Origin: Saprospiraceae bacterium
GTDB taxonomy: Bacteria; Bacteroidota; Bacteroidia; Chitinophagales; Saprospiraceae
Length of the DNA: 44,015 nucleotides
Assembly: GCA_020631375.1 (NCBI GenBank)
Contig: JAHDHJ010000005.1
Location: forward strand, 1-44,015
Reading direction: 5' to 3'
Part shown: piece after piece, positions 23,993 to 33,407 of the stretch
Layout: the number at the start of each line of letters is the position of its first letter
How positions within the stretch are numbered: position 1 is the stretch's first letter
Made by a program: the position numbers and the translations under genes
Notes under the pieces: model-generated
Database searches by the model: none
What the model saw: only the letters and a program-made list of their open reading frames with translations
Told to the model about the DNA's origin: nothing

Positions 23993-25924
23993 TTAGTGTT
24001 GATAAAAATTCTTATCTATTTCCATGACAGGAATCCTTACTTCCACCCTTGTTCCGGATGGATTCCCTTCAGTATCCTTTAAGTCGAATGTTTTGGTAGA
24101 TAATTTTTTGTCGGCAGAATTATTGAACAATCCTAACCTTTCTTGGGTAATCATGGTTCCCATGGAGCGATGCGACTTGTCTTGGTATTCTTTTTGGCGG
24201 TCGGATGCGACATCTCTCCCGACTCCATTATCTTCGATTATGCATATGAAATTTTCTTCGTCCTCCATTTCGAATGAAATACTGACAAAACCGTTTTTTA
24301 CATCCCTTACTCCATGTTTGATTGAATTTTCGATATAAGGTTGTATAATCATGGGAGGAATTCCCATAATGTCTTCTTCTACATCTTCATCAATATTGAT
24401 TGAAAAATCAAAATCCCCTTTGAATCTTTCTTTCTCCAATTCTAGGTAATCTTCTAAAAATTGGATTTCATCCTCTAGTGGTATGATGTCAAATTCGGAA
24501 AATTCGAGGCTATTCCTAATCAGCCTTGAAAATTTGGCAAAAAATACCGCTGCCAATTCAGGATTATCTCCGGTAATATATCCTTGGATAGAATTCAGAC
24601 TATTGAAAATAAAATGAGGATTCATCTGGGCACGCAATGCCTTGAGTTGGAGTTCCGTGGTTTGTAATCTTAGAAATTCGGTTTCCCTTTCTTTTTTCTC
24701 AGTTTCATATTTTACTTCGAGTTCGGTAATTGCCTTGTTCCTTTCTTCATTGATAAATTTATCCCTACTTGAAGTATATTTTGTATGGAATTCGTAAGCC
24801 TTTTTGAAATCTTTTTGTTCTTCATAAAAATCTGCCAAGTCCTTGTATATCGCTGACATTTGCTTGTAGTCATTACTTTTCATGGCATAATCTAGTGCTG
24901 TTCTGTAATGTTCCAATGTCTTCCTATCATCTCCTAATTCTGCATAAAGATGCGCTCGGTATCGTTCAAGAATGGAGAAATTGAAATCATCATCCAAACC
25001 TTGTCTTTGGCTGTAAAGCCTTTCTGCATAATCATACATGGACAAGGCACTCTTGTAATTTCCTCGTATGAAATAAATTTGCCCTAGATTGGCGGAAGCT
25101 CCTGCCCGTGCATATTGACTGGGGTCTTCTGGTGTATCCGTTATTGCTTTTTTGAAATATTTCCCCGCTTTTTTGAATTTTCCTAGGGCGGAATAAGCAT
25201 TTCCGGTATGCAAATAATACCATGCCAGCCGCATCTTAAAACCGAAAATTTCGCAGATATCTATGGTCCGGAGATATGAGACTACGCTTTCGCTCAATTT
25301 CTCCACTTTCATATACGAGAAACCAAGTCCACTATAAATTTGGGCGAGGGTATTATAATCTTTCAACGATTTTTCCGCTTTGGAGGATTCCATTAATGCC
25401 CTTGCTTCCAGAAGCAAATCTATGGTTTTGTCATAAACATATTTCCGAGTGTAGAGTTGTGCCCTACGGTATAGATACCTAGCTTCCATGAAAGGGTTTT
25501 CATGGGTTTTCAACAAACGCCCTGCATTTTCCAGCCACATTTCTGATTCGTCTAACATATTCAAATTAAAATATGTTCCAGCTAAATCTATGTATATATC
25601 TGTAAGTTGCTCTCCGAACCCTTCTTCTTCAAATAGTGTTTTGGCTTTTTTCTGATGTGCAATCGCCCAATTGTAATTGTACATCTGATTTTCTAGGAAT
25701 GCATTGTAGGCATGGTAATGTGCCAAGTATTCCGTATGCCCTTTGGCTTCCGCCAATTTCCTAAGTTGTAATAAGTATTCTTCAGCTTTTTTCGTATCTG
25801 TGTAACAATAAAACTCCGCCAACTGTTTTACGATTTGTAATCGTTGGATGAGTCCTCCTGTATTACTGAGCTGCTTCTCTTTCTGAGAAATGATTTGACT
25901 GAATTGGCTAGCTGCCTCTTCCAT
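23993..25924 (-). CDS. Soluble TPR histidine kinase (LytS/His_kinase family)
   Basis: 643 residues with no signal peptide or membrane segment. Residues ~25-385 are TPR-like helical repeats (for example SYLRTIDICE, HTGNAYSALGKFKKAGKYFKKAI, ANLGQIYFIRGNYKSALSMYDYAE). A coiled coil (~390-430) links to a His_kinase domain with H437 in LRAQMNPHFIFNSLNSIQ, the N box IIQPYIENSIKHG (N533) and the G box EDNGVGRD (565-571). In this family the partner is normally a LytTR response regulator, but none is adjacent. Most TPR kinases of this type in Bacteroidota carry a signal peptide and a transmembrane helix; the lack of both suggests a cytoplasmic signal. Nearest upstream gene is 121 bases away. Confidence 0.9.
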   Translation of the reverse strand: MEEAASQFSQIISQKEKQLSNTGGLIQRLQIVKQLAEFYCYTDTKKAEEYLLQLRKLAEAKGHTEYLAHYHAYNAFLENQMYNYNWAIAHQKKAKTLFEEEGFGEQLTDIYIDLAGTYFNLNMLDESEMWLENAGRLLKTHENPFMEARYLYRRAQLYTRKYVYDKTIDLLLEARALMESSKAEKSLKDYNTLAQIYSGLGFSYMKVEKLSESVVSYLRTIDICEIFGFKMRLAWYYLHTGNAYSALGKFKKAGKYFKKAITDTPEDPSQYARAGASANLGQIYFIRGNYKSALSMYDYAERLYSQRQGLDDDFNFSILERYRAHLYAELGDDRKTLEHYRTALDYAMKSNDYKQMSAIYKDLADFYEEQKDFKKAYEFHTKYTSSRDKFINEERNKAITELEVKYETEKKERETEFLRLQTTELQLKALRAQMNPHFIFNSLNSIQGYITGDNPELAAVFFAKFSRLIRNSLEFSEFDIIPLEDEIQFLEDYLELEKERFKGDFDFSINIDEDVEEDIMGIPPMIIQPYIENSIKHGVRDVKNGFVSISFEMEDEENFICIIEDNGVGRDVASDRQKEYQDKSHRSMGTMITQERLGLFNNSADKKLSTKTFDLKDTEGNPSGTRVEVRIPVMEIDKNFYQH

Positions 25925-26045
25925 GATTCTGATTTTGCTTTTCGAAATTACGGATTATTCTGTTTGGAAAGAAGATAAGACAGCATTTATTTTAGATGCT
26001 GTTTGGGTTTAACACTATGGTGAAAAGCCAATTTCAGATAAACCT

Positions 26046-26861
26046 TTATAATCCTATAATTCCATTATCGAACCGAACATTTTGATAGCCGTGTTTTTCT
26101 ACAATGAACCATTCTTTTTCCTTGATCCAATTAAATGATTCTTCATCATAATATTCTGAAAAATCCCGATGGCTGGAGCTATTTGTCCTTTGTTTTAGTA
26201 ATGATTGGATTTCATCACTTTTCCTTATTTCATATTGATTTAAAAAATCTAGGAAATCATTTCCCAATTTTTCTTGGTGTATCATATAATCTATGAAATT
26301 GTATTTTTCATCTATTTCAATTAAGGATAGTTTGGAACGTATTTTTGATTGGTTGAGCTCAAAATCCTTTAGGTATAACCTTAGGTATCTGTAAGTATAA
26401 AATCCTCCCAAATCAGAAATGGGGCTTTTCCCATATTCTGTCAAATCTTTTTTTCTTTTTGGCGAAAGCATCATGGATAGCCACGTCTTGAATAGTTCTT
26501 TTGAATCTGGATCTGAATATGTTTTCCTCCATTGCCTCCTTGGAATGAGTATGTAGTCTAATTTATCATCTTGCTTCCTAAAGTACCTCCAATTAAAATG
26601 GCATAATAATTTACTTACCGATCCTTTCCCTAAACAACCGAACGCCCAAAGGGAAACATACCATGCCCAAGGGTTACGGATGCTTCCTAACTTTATTTTT
26701 TTTGACCAATCTTTTTTATAGGGTTCTGGTAATTGTTTAAGGGTGATGTGTTTTTCTAGTTTCTCCCCTTTTTCATTGGGGATTTCCCCAAGCAATTTCA
26801 AAATGTGGCTACTTCCTGTTTTTTGGAGATCAAAATAGACAATGTTTTTCCCTACGAACAC
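26046..26861 (-). CDS. Sulfotransferase-family protein
   Basis: 271 residues. The 5'-phosphosulfate loop (FDLQKTGSSHILKLL, residues 10-24) and the 3'-phosphate motif (IRNPWAWYVSLW, 61-72) of PAPS-dependent sulfotransferases are both present, and the C-terminus (SSSHRDFSEYYDEESF ... VEKHGY) matches sulfotransferases of this type. Acceptor unknown. The start is taken as GTG 26861, 4 bases after the upstream stop, since no ATG precedes the PAPS loop. It is the last gene of the SpoIIM-DUF4129 run and differs in function from the genes usually found there. Confidence 0.8.
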   Translation of the reverse strand: MFVGKNIVYFDLQKTGSSHILKLLGEIPNEKGEKLEKHITLKQLPEPYKKDWSKKIKLGSIRNPWAWYVSLWAFGCLGKGSVSKLLCHFNWRYFRKQDDKLDYILIPRRQWRKTYSDPDSKELFKTWLSMMLSPKRKKDLTEYGKSPISDLGGFYTYRYLRLYLKDFELNQSKIRSKLSLIEIDEKYNFIDYMIHQEKLGNDFLDFLNQYEIRKSDEIQSLLKQRTNSSSHRDFSEYYDEESFNWIKEKEWFIVEKHGYQNVRFDNGIIGL

Positions 26862-26865
26862 TCAT

Positions 26866-27645
26866 TTATTTTTTCTTGACTGTATCTACGAAGTCCTGCA
26901 ATTTAGTTTGAAGAGGTTTGAAATCCCCTTGGCCTAATTCCTTTTGGTTTCCGTACCAGACTCTCTCAAAAATTCGTGTTACTTCTCTAAAAGGTTTTTG
27001 CAATCCGGTCTTACTGAGTTCTCGGGCATAATCCCTGTTCGTTTTGTCCCGTTTCCATTTGATGAGGTGTTTATTGGACAGTTCTTTAATTCCCCAAAGA
27101 TAATAAAGTCGGATTACCATCATATAATTACCCTCTTCCAAGGTTTTCTCTATTAGGATTTCCATATCTGATTTATGGAGATTCTGTTCAACATGGGCAA
27201 TGTCCACATTGCTGGATATAGTTCCTTTTGTATCTTTCGACCCTGAGAGTGTCCCCATGCTTCCTCCTGCCATCTTATAAACAATAAAAGATAATAAACC
27301 GATTCCTCCAACGATAAGCAAAAGTTTGAAGAATCCGGAAAGGGCTCCAGAACCTACATTCCAGTCCCATCCACTGTAATCCCTTGTATTCCTATTGTTG
27401 TTTCCTCCGTTTGTATTGCCTGCATTATCGGTAGCATCTTTTTCCTTTTCTTTTTTCTTTTTTACTGCCTCTGGAGTATAATCTATTTTCCCAATGGCAT
27501 CTTTCCATGATTTTTCATTGAAAGTTCTTGTTTCCAAAGGATTTTCATAATAGGCGTCCTTTACTGTTGACGCAGCGAAAGTTTGGCTCACCATCAATAA
27601 AATGATTCCTAAGAAAAGGAGCGATATGTTTACTTTTTTTTGCAA
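26866..27645 (-). CDS. DUF4129 domain membrane protein
   Basis: 259 residues. Signal-like hydrophobic N-terminus (4-25), an Asn/Gly/Lys-rich stretch (65-95), one transmembrane helix (~104-124) and a DUF4129 C-terminal domain (~165-250; EGNYMMVIRLYYLWGIKELS ... FERVWYGN). DUF4129 proteins usually sit with SpoIIM-like, MoxR ATPase and DUF58 genes in a conserved but poorly understood envelope cluster. The start is TTG at 27645: an in-frame TAG precedes it by six codons and the next ATG is inside the signal segment. Confidence 0.85.
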   Translation of the reverse strand: MQKKVNISLLFLGIILLMVSQTFAASTVKDAYYENPLETRTFNEKSWKDAIGKIDYTPEAVKKKKEKEKDATDNAGNTNGGNNNRNTRDYSGWDWNVGSGALSGFFKLLLIVGGIGLLSFIVYKMAGGSMGTLSGSKDTKGTISSNVDIAHVEQNLHKSDMEILIEKTLEEGNYMMVIRLYYLWGIKELSNKHLIKWKRDKTNRDYARELSKTGLQKPFREVTRIFERVWYGNQKELGQGDFKPLQTKLQDFVDTVKKK

Positions 27646-27730
27646 TCCAATTTTTAATTTATTCTAATAATAGAACATTAAAGGTATTCAGATCCTGAGA
27701 CAAATGCCAATTTAAAATTTATTCTATTTT

Positions 27731-29842
27731 TCAGCCCTCTCTTTCCAAACCTCTTATTCTTTTCCCTGTCCCTATTTTCGGAATTTTTTCAAATAAGCTT
27801 TTGGCATCCCGTATTTCTACTTGGGAATAGTATAATAACCCGAAACCTAAAACAACCAATGAAAAAATCAAACTGAAGATGATTTGTGCCGTATAGGTAA
27901 CTATAATGACCAATACTTGATCCATAGTGTCTTGAGTCGCAGAAAGATTATATCCGAAATTTTGTAAAATGAACATCATCAAAGGTGAAAAAACCAAGGC
28001 GATAGCCATGAGTCCAATCAAACCCATTATCATATAGAGTAATGCGGAGTTACTTATTTTTGTAAATAAGAGTTGGAATGTCCTTCCTATGCCCTCCATA
28101 ATACTCGCTTCTTCCAAAACCATTATTGCCGCCCATAAAAGTAGGAATGGCAAACTGATTACAAAAAAGAATTTGAAAAAGCCTACGATTTCCCCTGACA
28201 ATAAAATAGTATTGCCAATGAAAACGACCAATGCCACTTTAATGAAATCTATGATGCCTGTTTGCCAACCTTTATTTGTTGTGAGTAATACATCCAAGGA
28301 TTCGGTATAAGATTCCTTTACGGCTCGGAGAGCCGTGAAAGTAATAATAGAGTAAATGATATTATTTACAATATAATGTATTGATGAAAAATTCCCCTTA
28401 TAGTCAAAAAACTGGCTGATATATTTACTCTCTTCAATAAGTCCTCCAAAAACAAAATATAATAAATCTTCCAATAAGCCCTCGAATGTTGCCGGATAGG
28501 CAAATAAATCCGTTGGTTTACCCGCTCCGAATAAGAGTACTCCTCCTGTAAAAATACCTGCGGTTATGAATCCGGTAAGCAATATTTTCTGAAGATTTTT
28601 CCTATATACAATAAAGGAATCTTTGAAGATTTCTCCGGATGATTTTATTTTATCAAATCTTAGTTGGGTATTATTATCCGGCAAGAGTTTTTCCTCTTGG
28701 GTATCTATGGACAATTCTTCAAAATGACCCAATATTGAAAGTGTTTTTATTACAATCAATAAAAGAGCCGGTATGGAAATCATTGTAATAATGATTTTGC
28801 TAGGTATGTCCAATACGAGCAATATGGCGAAAAGGCTTATCGTCAATATTCCGGCTATTCCGCCAACTAAAGGTAATTTTTGAATGAAATTCTTCGTGTT
28901 CTGCATATAGGGCAAAACAACGAAATAAAAGAGAACAAAAGCAAAGTTAAATGTAATAAAGGAAACACGAATCGAATCTGGCGTATCGGTAAGTCGTGTG
29001 ATATAACTTTCTATTATTGCTGCCGCTAATATTAAGGGAATTACGCCTATCATTATCTGTATTCCCTTACGGGCGGAAAGCATGAATGCTTGAATCCTTG
29101 AGTATGTTCCTGGAAAAACCAATCCTTTCCCCATAACGATTCCTCCTACTCCGGCTAGTATTGCCGCAGGGACTTCCAAGGAACCATGTGTCCAAATTCC
29201 CAATACGGATTCTAATAATTCCCCTTGTTCGTAAAAGAAATATTGGAAAGCACCGACATATAAACCAAAATGGATGAGGCTGGCTACCGAACCAATGGTA
29301 AACAGTGCACCAAACATGAAGTATATGAACGAGACTTTTAGGTTATTTAGAAAAATGGCAAGGAACATCGTAATTCTGCTCTGATCCTTATAGACTGCCA
29401 TCGGATCTCCGGATTGGATATTCGCCAAGGTCATATCTATGTAATCATTTCCTAATAATTGTCGGGCAAATTCTTCTTCTTCTCCCATAGAACCTGAAAG
29501 GCAACCCATTATGAAAGGAATCCAAAAGAGAAGCATTCCTAACAAAAATTCCCACCGGGATTGGTACATGATCTGGGGTAAATCCTTAGCCCAAAAGGAA
29601 ACAACTCTGTTTCCACTACTTTTTTTATTCTTGTAAATGGAATAAAAAATCTGCTGTGCAAGACCATTGAGATAAACCCTAACTGAACGGTTGGGATAAA
29701 ATGTTCGGGAATAGGAAAGGTCATCAGTTATCTGAACGAAGAGGTCGTTCAGCTTATCAGGATCGGGGTTCTGTTGTTGCATTGTGCGTTCCAGCTCAAT
29801 CCACTTATCCTTTTTCTGATTGATAAAATTTGTTTCCCGCAT
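27731..29842 (-). CDS. SpoIIM (stage II sporulation M)-like multi-pass membrane protein with extended C-terminus
   Basis: 703 residues. The N-terminal third is a SpoIIM/DUF95 domain: a soluble head (MRETNFINQKKDKWIELE ... YPNRSVRVYLNGLAQQIFY) and helices with FGLYVGAFQYFFYEQG and THGSLEVPAAILAGVGGI, the family's hallmark. After about residue 380 an additional membrane domain of several helices follows (SSGEIFKDSFIVYRKNLQ ... LEEASIMEGIGRTFQLLF), roughly doubling the usual SpoIIM length. At least ten membrane segments in total. No sporulation is implied. Forms a pair with the DUF4129 gene 85 bases downstream. Confidence 0.85.
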   Translation of the reverse strand: MRETNFINQKKDKWIELERTMQQQNPDPDKLNDLFVQITDDLSYSRTFYPNRSVRVYLNGLAQQIFYSIYKNKKSSGNRVVSFWAKDLPQIMYQSRWEFLLGMLLFWIPFIMGCLSGSMGEEEEFARQLLGNDYIDMTLANIQSGDPMAVYKDQSRITMFLAIFLNNLKVSFIYFMFGALFTIGSVASLIHFGLYVGAFQYFFYEQGELLESVLGIWTHGSLEVPAAILAGVGGIVMGKGLVFPGTYSRIQAFMLSARKGIQIMIGVIPLILAAAIIESYITRLTDTPDSIRVSFITFNFAFVLFYFVVLPYMQNTKNFIQKLPLVGGIAGILTISLFAILLVLDIPSKIIITMISIPALLLIVIKTLSILGHFEELSIDTQEEKLLPDNNTQLRFDKIKSSGEIFKDSFIVYRKNLQKILLTGFITAGIFTGGVLLFGAGKPTDLFAYPATFEGLLEDLLYFVFGGLIEESKYISQFFDYKGNFSSIHYIVNNIIYSIITFTALRAVKESYTESLDVLLTTNKGWQTGIIDFIKVALVVFIGNTILLSGEIVGFFKFFFVISLPFLLLWAAIMVLEEASIMEGIGRTFQLLFTKISNSALLYMIMGLIGLMAIALVFSPLMMFILQNFGYNLSATQDTMDQVLVIIVTYTAQIIFSLIFSLVVLGFGLLYYSQVEIRDAKSLFEKIPKIGTGKRIRGLEREG

Positions 29843-30185
29843 GGATCTTAGAAATTCTGTTGTTTCTACATAGATACAAAATCAAATTGGAAATCCTCAT
29901 TGTTTTTCTACAAATTGATAAATGTATTCGATGTAAACGTATATTTAAGTTTAAATGCTTTTGGTCTTAGGTGAAAAACAAATTAAAATGAGTTCTAAAA
30001 AGGATTAGCTGTTTATAAGATTTCAAACGAGATTATTTCCTTCCCAGAAACCAAGTCAAGCAAAGAGAAAAAGAAAAGCCCAAAGATAAATTCAAAGAAT
30101 CCGCCCCATCTATTTACACTACTTCTAAAAAAACGTACATTTGCATTGATTTTAATATCAAAGAAATCTAAATCCTATATCAATA
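29843..30185. other. Divergent intergenic region (SpoIIM-like / odhB)
   Basis: 343 bp, AT-rich, without a supported gene. Its right end holds the odhB promoter. On the minus strand near 29885 there is TGATTTTG, one mismatch from a -7 box, which could serve the SpoIIM gene. Confidence 0.4.
30113..30143 (+). promoter_or_regulatory. odhB: Candidate odhB promoter
   Basis: -7 box TACATTTG at 30136-30143 with TTTA at 30113-30116 as -33 (19-base spacing). Leader of about 36 bases. Confidence 0.5.
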
Positions 30186-31439
30186 ATGAGTATAGTAGAA
30201 ATGAGGGTTCCCACCATAGGAGAATCCATATCGGAAGTTACATTATCCCAATGGTTAAAGGAAGACGGTTCATATGTAGAAATGGACGAATCCATTTGTG
30301 AATTTGAATCGGACAAGGCGACTCTGGAATTTCCAGCGGAAGCCGCCGGAAAACTGATTTGGGTAGCAGCAGAGGAAGATGATTTGGAAATCGGAGCATT
30401 GGTTGCTAAAATCGATACTTCCGCAGCGAAATCAAATGGCTCTGCCCCTAGTCAGAAAAAAGAAGAATCTGCTCCTGCAAAAGAAGAAAATAAGAAAGAG
30501 GTGAAAGCGGAACCTCAGAAAGAAAGTTATGCAACTGGACATCCCTCTCCCGCCGCTGCCAAAATGATGAGCGAAAACGGTTTGTCAAGCAATGATGTTT
30601 CAGGTACGGGGAAAGATGGCAGGATTACAAAGGAAGATGTGCAAAAAGCCATCGAAGCTAAAAAAGCCACTCCGGTAAAATCCGAGACTAAGAAAGAAAC
30701 GCCTGTTGTCTCTACGCCAACTGTTTCTTTCAGTAGAAATGTACGACGCAAAAAAATGAGCCGTATGCGTAGGACCATCGCTAAGCGATTGGTCGAAGCA
30801 AAGAACGGTACTGCTATGTTGACCACATTCAATGAAGTAGATTTGACGAATATCATGGCATTGCGTAAGAAATACCAAGAAAAATTTGTTGAAAAAAATG
30901 GAATCAAATTAGGTTTCATGTCCTTGTTCACAAAGGCTTGTGCAAAAGTATTGATGGAAATGCCGGATGTGAATGCACAGTTGGATAGTGAAACCAATGA
31001 ATTCATTTACCATGATTTTGCAGATATTTCCATTGCCATTTCCACACCTACGGGTTTGGTTGTACCTCCGGTACACAATGCGGAATCATTGAAATTCCAT
31101 GAGATAGAATTGAAGATTAAGGAATTGGCGGGAAAAGCAAGAAGTGGTAATCTGACATTGGATGAAATGTCCGGCGGAACATTCACTATTACGAATGGTG
31201 GAGTCTTTGGTTCGATGATGAGTACACCGATTATTAATGGTTCACAATCTGCGATTCTAGGAATGCATACCATCCAACAACGCCCCATGGCGATAGATGG
31301 CGAGGTCAAAATCAGACCAATGATGTACTTGGCATTGTCTTATGACCACAGGGTCATTGACGGAAGCACTTCGGTTACATTTTTGGTTAAGGTAAAAAAT
31401 TTATTAGAAGACCCGGTTACGCTGCTATTGGATTTATAA
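30186..31439 (+). CDS. odhB: 2-oxoglutarate dehydrogenase E2 (dihydrolipoamide succinyltransferase)
   Basis: Transfers the succinyl group from lipoamide to CoA in the 2-oxoglutarate dehydrogenase complex of the TCA cycle. 417 residues: lipoyl domain (1-78) with the lipoylated K44 in ESDKATLEF; an Ala/Lys/Glu-rich linker; the peripheral subunit-binding domain (~118-160; [22 protein letters not shown] then [11 protein letters not shown]); and the catalytic core with H388 and D392 in SYDHRVIDG. The core sequence [20 protein letters not shown] is typical of OdhB. No E1 gene is beside it. Confidence 0.95.
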   Translation: MSIVEMRVPTIGESISEVTLSQWLKEDGSYVEMDESICEFESDKATLEFPAEAAGKLIWVAAEEDDLEIGALVAKIDTSAAKSNGSAPSQKKEESAPAKEENKKEVKAEPQKESYATGHPSPAAAKMMSENGLSSNDVSGTGKDGRITKEDVQKAIEAKKATPVKSETKKETPVVSTPTVSFSRNVRRKKMSRMRRTIAKRLVEAKNGTAMLTTFNEVDLTNIMALRKKYQEKFVEKNGIKLGFMSLFTKACAKVLMEMPDVNAQLDSETNEFIYHDFADISIAISTPTGLVVPPVHNAESLKFHEIELKIKELAGKARSGNLTLDEMSGGTFTITNGGVFGSMMSTPIINGSQSAILGMHTIQQRPMAIDGEVKIRPMMYLALSYDHRVIDGSTSVTFLVKVKNLLEDPVTLLLDL

Positions 31440-31450
31440 ACTAAAACAGC

Positions 31451-31494
31451 TTCCTAGAGCGAATAATTCCAATTGGAATTATTCGCTCTAGGAA
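31451..31494. terminator. 44-bp perfect palindrome, probable bidirectional terminator
   Basis: Between the convergent odhB and alkaline phosphatase genes lies an uninterrupted palindrome whose 44 bases equal their own reverse complement. It starts 11 bases after the odhB stop and ends 8 bases before the phosphatase stop. It lacks a strong T tract, so the terminator role is probable, not certain. Confidence 0.6.
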
Positions 31495-31502
31495 TTATAA
31501 TA

Positions 31503-32615
31503 CTATTTCACCTCTTCCCCAAAACCATACAAATCTTTCATTTTGTCAAAAATGGCTGTATTCTCATAAATCCCTCCGAAATTCTCAGCTCCCGGACCAT
31601 AGGCAAAAACAGGAATCAAATCAGCAGTATGGTAATCCGTAGTAAATTCGGTAACCAAGCTATCCATTGTTGAACCTTTGTTTATGGAATAACCTCCGGT
31701 TTCATGGTCTGCCGTTACGATGACCAAGGTTTCTCCATCCGCTTTCGCGAAATCCAAAACCTTTCCTACCGCCTTATCGAAATCGTGCATTTCAGTAATG
31801 ATATAAGAAGATTCATTAGCATGTCCACCCCAGTCGATTTGAGACCCCTCAATCATTAGGAAGAAGCCTTTCTCCTTTCCTCTCTCTTTTAGGAACTCAA
31901 CAGATTTTTTAGAAATACTAGGCAAATAATTCCTGCCTTCTGCGACTGTTACCGGATCGGTATTAGCAGTAAAAAAGGCGAAAGGGCTAGCTGGATCCAT
32001 ATTGACTTTGCTAATCGTTTCTTGGAAAAAATCCGAAACGACATAGCCTTTCTTTTTCAATTCTTCAGAAATATTTCTGCCATCTTCCCTTTTCTCGAAA
32101 TGGTCTTTTCCACCACCTACGAATAAATCTATATCCGTTTTTAAAAAATCGGCGGCATTTTCCTGGTGCATTTTCCGTACTTTCCTATGACAGATGAAAC
32201 TCGCCGGTGTCGCATGTGTAATCGTGGAAGTGGAAACCAAGCCAGTGGCCAAGCCGTTTTTTTCTGCCATTTCTAGAATCGTTTCTACAGGCATGGTATC
32301 CGTATCTACGGCAATGGCTCCGTTATAGGTTTTGATGCCACAAGAAAATGCAGTAGCTCCGGCAGCAGAATCCGTTACCAAATTATTGGAGGCATAAGAT
32401 TTGTGCAAACCGATTACCTTGAATTGTTCTAGGTTTAATTTGTTTCTGTTCGTATATAATCCGGCAGTGATTTGGGTGACACCCATTCCGTCTCCGATCA
32501 TAAGTACGATATTTTTAGGCCTAATCGATTCCTGACTTGAATTTGTTCCCGAAGGCTTTTCACAAGCAAAAAACGAAGAACAAACAACTGCGATAAATAG
32601 GATTCTTTTTTTCAT
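31503..32615 (-). CDS. Alkaline phosphatase lipoprotein (PhoA family)
   Basis: Removes phosphate from organic phosphomonoesters outside the inner membrane. 370 residues. Lipobox FFAC (C18) marks a lipoprotein. Metal and catalytic residues: D42 (MIGDGMG), nucleophile S83 in VTDSAAGATA, HATPASF, EGSQIDWGGHAN and TADHETGG. Length is close to short bacterial PhoA. No Pho box could be assigned; a TATATTTG box on the minus strand at 32642-32635 sits 20 bases before the ATG but lacks a clear -33. Confidence 0.93.
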   Translation of the reverse strand: MKKRILFIAVVCSSFFACEKPSGTNSSQESIRPKNIVLMIGDGMGVTQITAGLYTNRNKLNLEQFKVIGLHKSYASNNLVTDSAAGATAFSCGIKTYNGAIAVDTDTMPVETILEMAEKNGLATGLVSTSTITHATPASFICHRKVRKMHQENAADFLKTDIDLFVGGGKDHFEKREDGRNISEELKKKGYVVSDFFQETISKVNMDPASPFAFFTANTDPVTVAEGRNYLPSISKKSVEFLKERGKEKGFFLMIEGSQIDWGGHANESSYIITEMHDFDKAVGKVLDFAKADGETLVIVTADHETGGYSINKGSTMDSLVTEFTTDYHTADLIPVFAYGPGAENFGGIYENTAIFDKMKDLYGFGEEVK

Positions 32616-32681
32616 TTCTTTATGTTTATAATTGCAAATATACTTTTATAAATAATATTTGCTTTATACTAAAATAAATTC

Positions 32682-33404
32682 ATGCAAAGTACTGCAATCA
32701 ACATTTGGTCTAGTCCCCGCAATATTTCTACAGCATTCATGTATGCTTGGGCACAAAGGGAAGATTGCACAGTAGTGGATGAACCTCTATATGCGCATTA
32801 TCTCCGAGTGACGGATGCCGACCATCCGGGCAAAAAGGAAATCATGGAAAGCCAAAGCCAATTTGCCGAAAGGGTAATTTCCAATGTCATTCTTAAAGAT
32901 TATGAGACTCCTTTAGTATTGCATAAGCAAATGACACACCATTTGGTGGATTTGGATTGGTCCTTTTTGTTGAAAACAAAAAACATTATACTGATAAGGA
33001 ATCCGAGGGAAATTATTGCATCATATGCCAAAGTCATTTCTAAGCCGAACATGCGTGATATTGGAATTAGGAAACAAATGGAGCTGTATAACTACTTGTC
33101 AAGGCATAATAACCTAGCTGCAGTAGTAGATACGAATGAACTCTTGAAGAATCCGAAAAAAGTAATGGAAGAACTTTGTGTTTCTTTGGATGTTCCCTTT
33201 GATGAAAAAATGCTTTGTTGGGAAGCGGGAGCTAGGGCAGAAGATGGCATTTGGGCAAAATATTGGTATGGGAATGTTCACAAATCTACGGGATTCAAAA
33301 AGTATATTCCCAAGGAGACCATTCTTAATGAACAATTAGAGATATTGGCATCCGAATGCCAAACGTATTATGAACGATTATTCAATATTTGTATAAAAGC
33401 CTAA
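32682..33404 (+). CDS. Sulfotransferase-like P-loop protein coupled to an aminotransferase
   Basis: 240 residues. WSSPRNISTAFMYAW (9-23) fits the phosphate-binding loop of the sulfotransferase superfamily and ILIRNPREIIASYAKV (103-118) the 3'-phosphate site, with DEPLYAHYL and the C-terminal HKSTGFKKY as further family features. It differs from ordinary PAPS enzymes in lacking the KTGST lysine loop. The stop is 3 bases before the aminotransferase start, so the two are coupled. I recall plant proteins annotated as branched-chain aminotransferase-like that fuse a similar N-terminal P-loop domain to the same aminotransferase type. The reaction is unknown. Confidence 0.8.
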   Translation: MQSTAINIWSSPRNISTAFMYAWAQREDCTVVDEPLYAHYLRVTDADHPGKKEIMESQSQFAERVISNVILKDYETPLVLHKQMTHHLVDLDWSFLLKTKNIILIRNPREIIASYAKVISKPNMRDIGIRKQMELYNYLSRHNNLAAVVDTNELLKNPKKVMEELCVSLDVPFDEKMLCWEAGARAEDGIWAKYWYGNVHKSTGFKKYIPKETILNEQLEILASECQTYYERLFNICIKA

Positions 33405-33407
33405 GCT

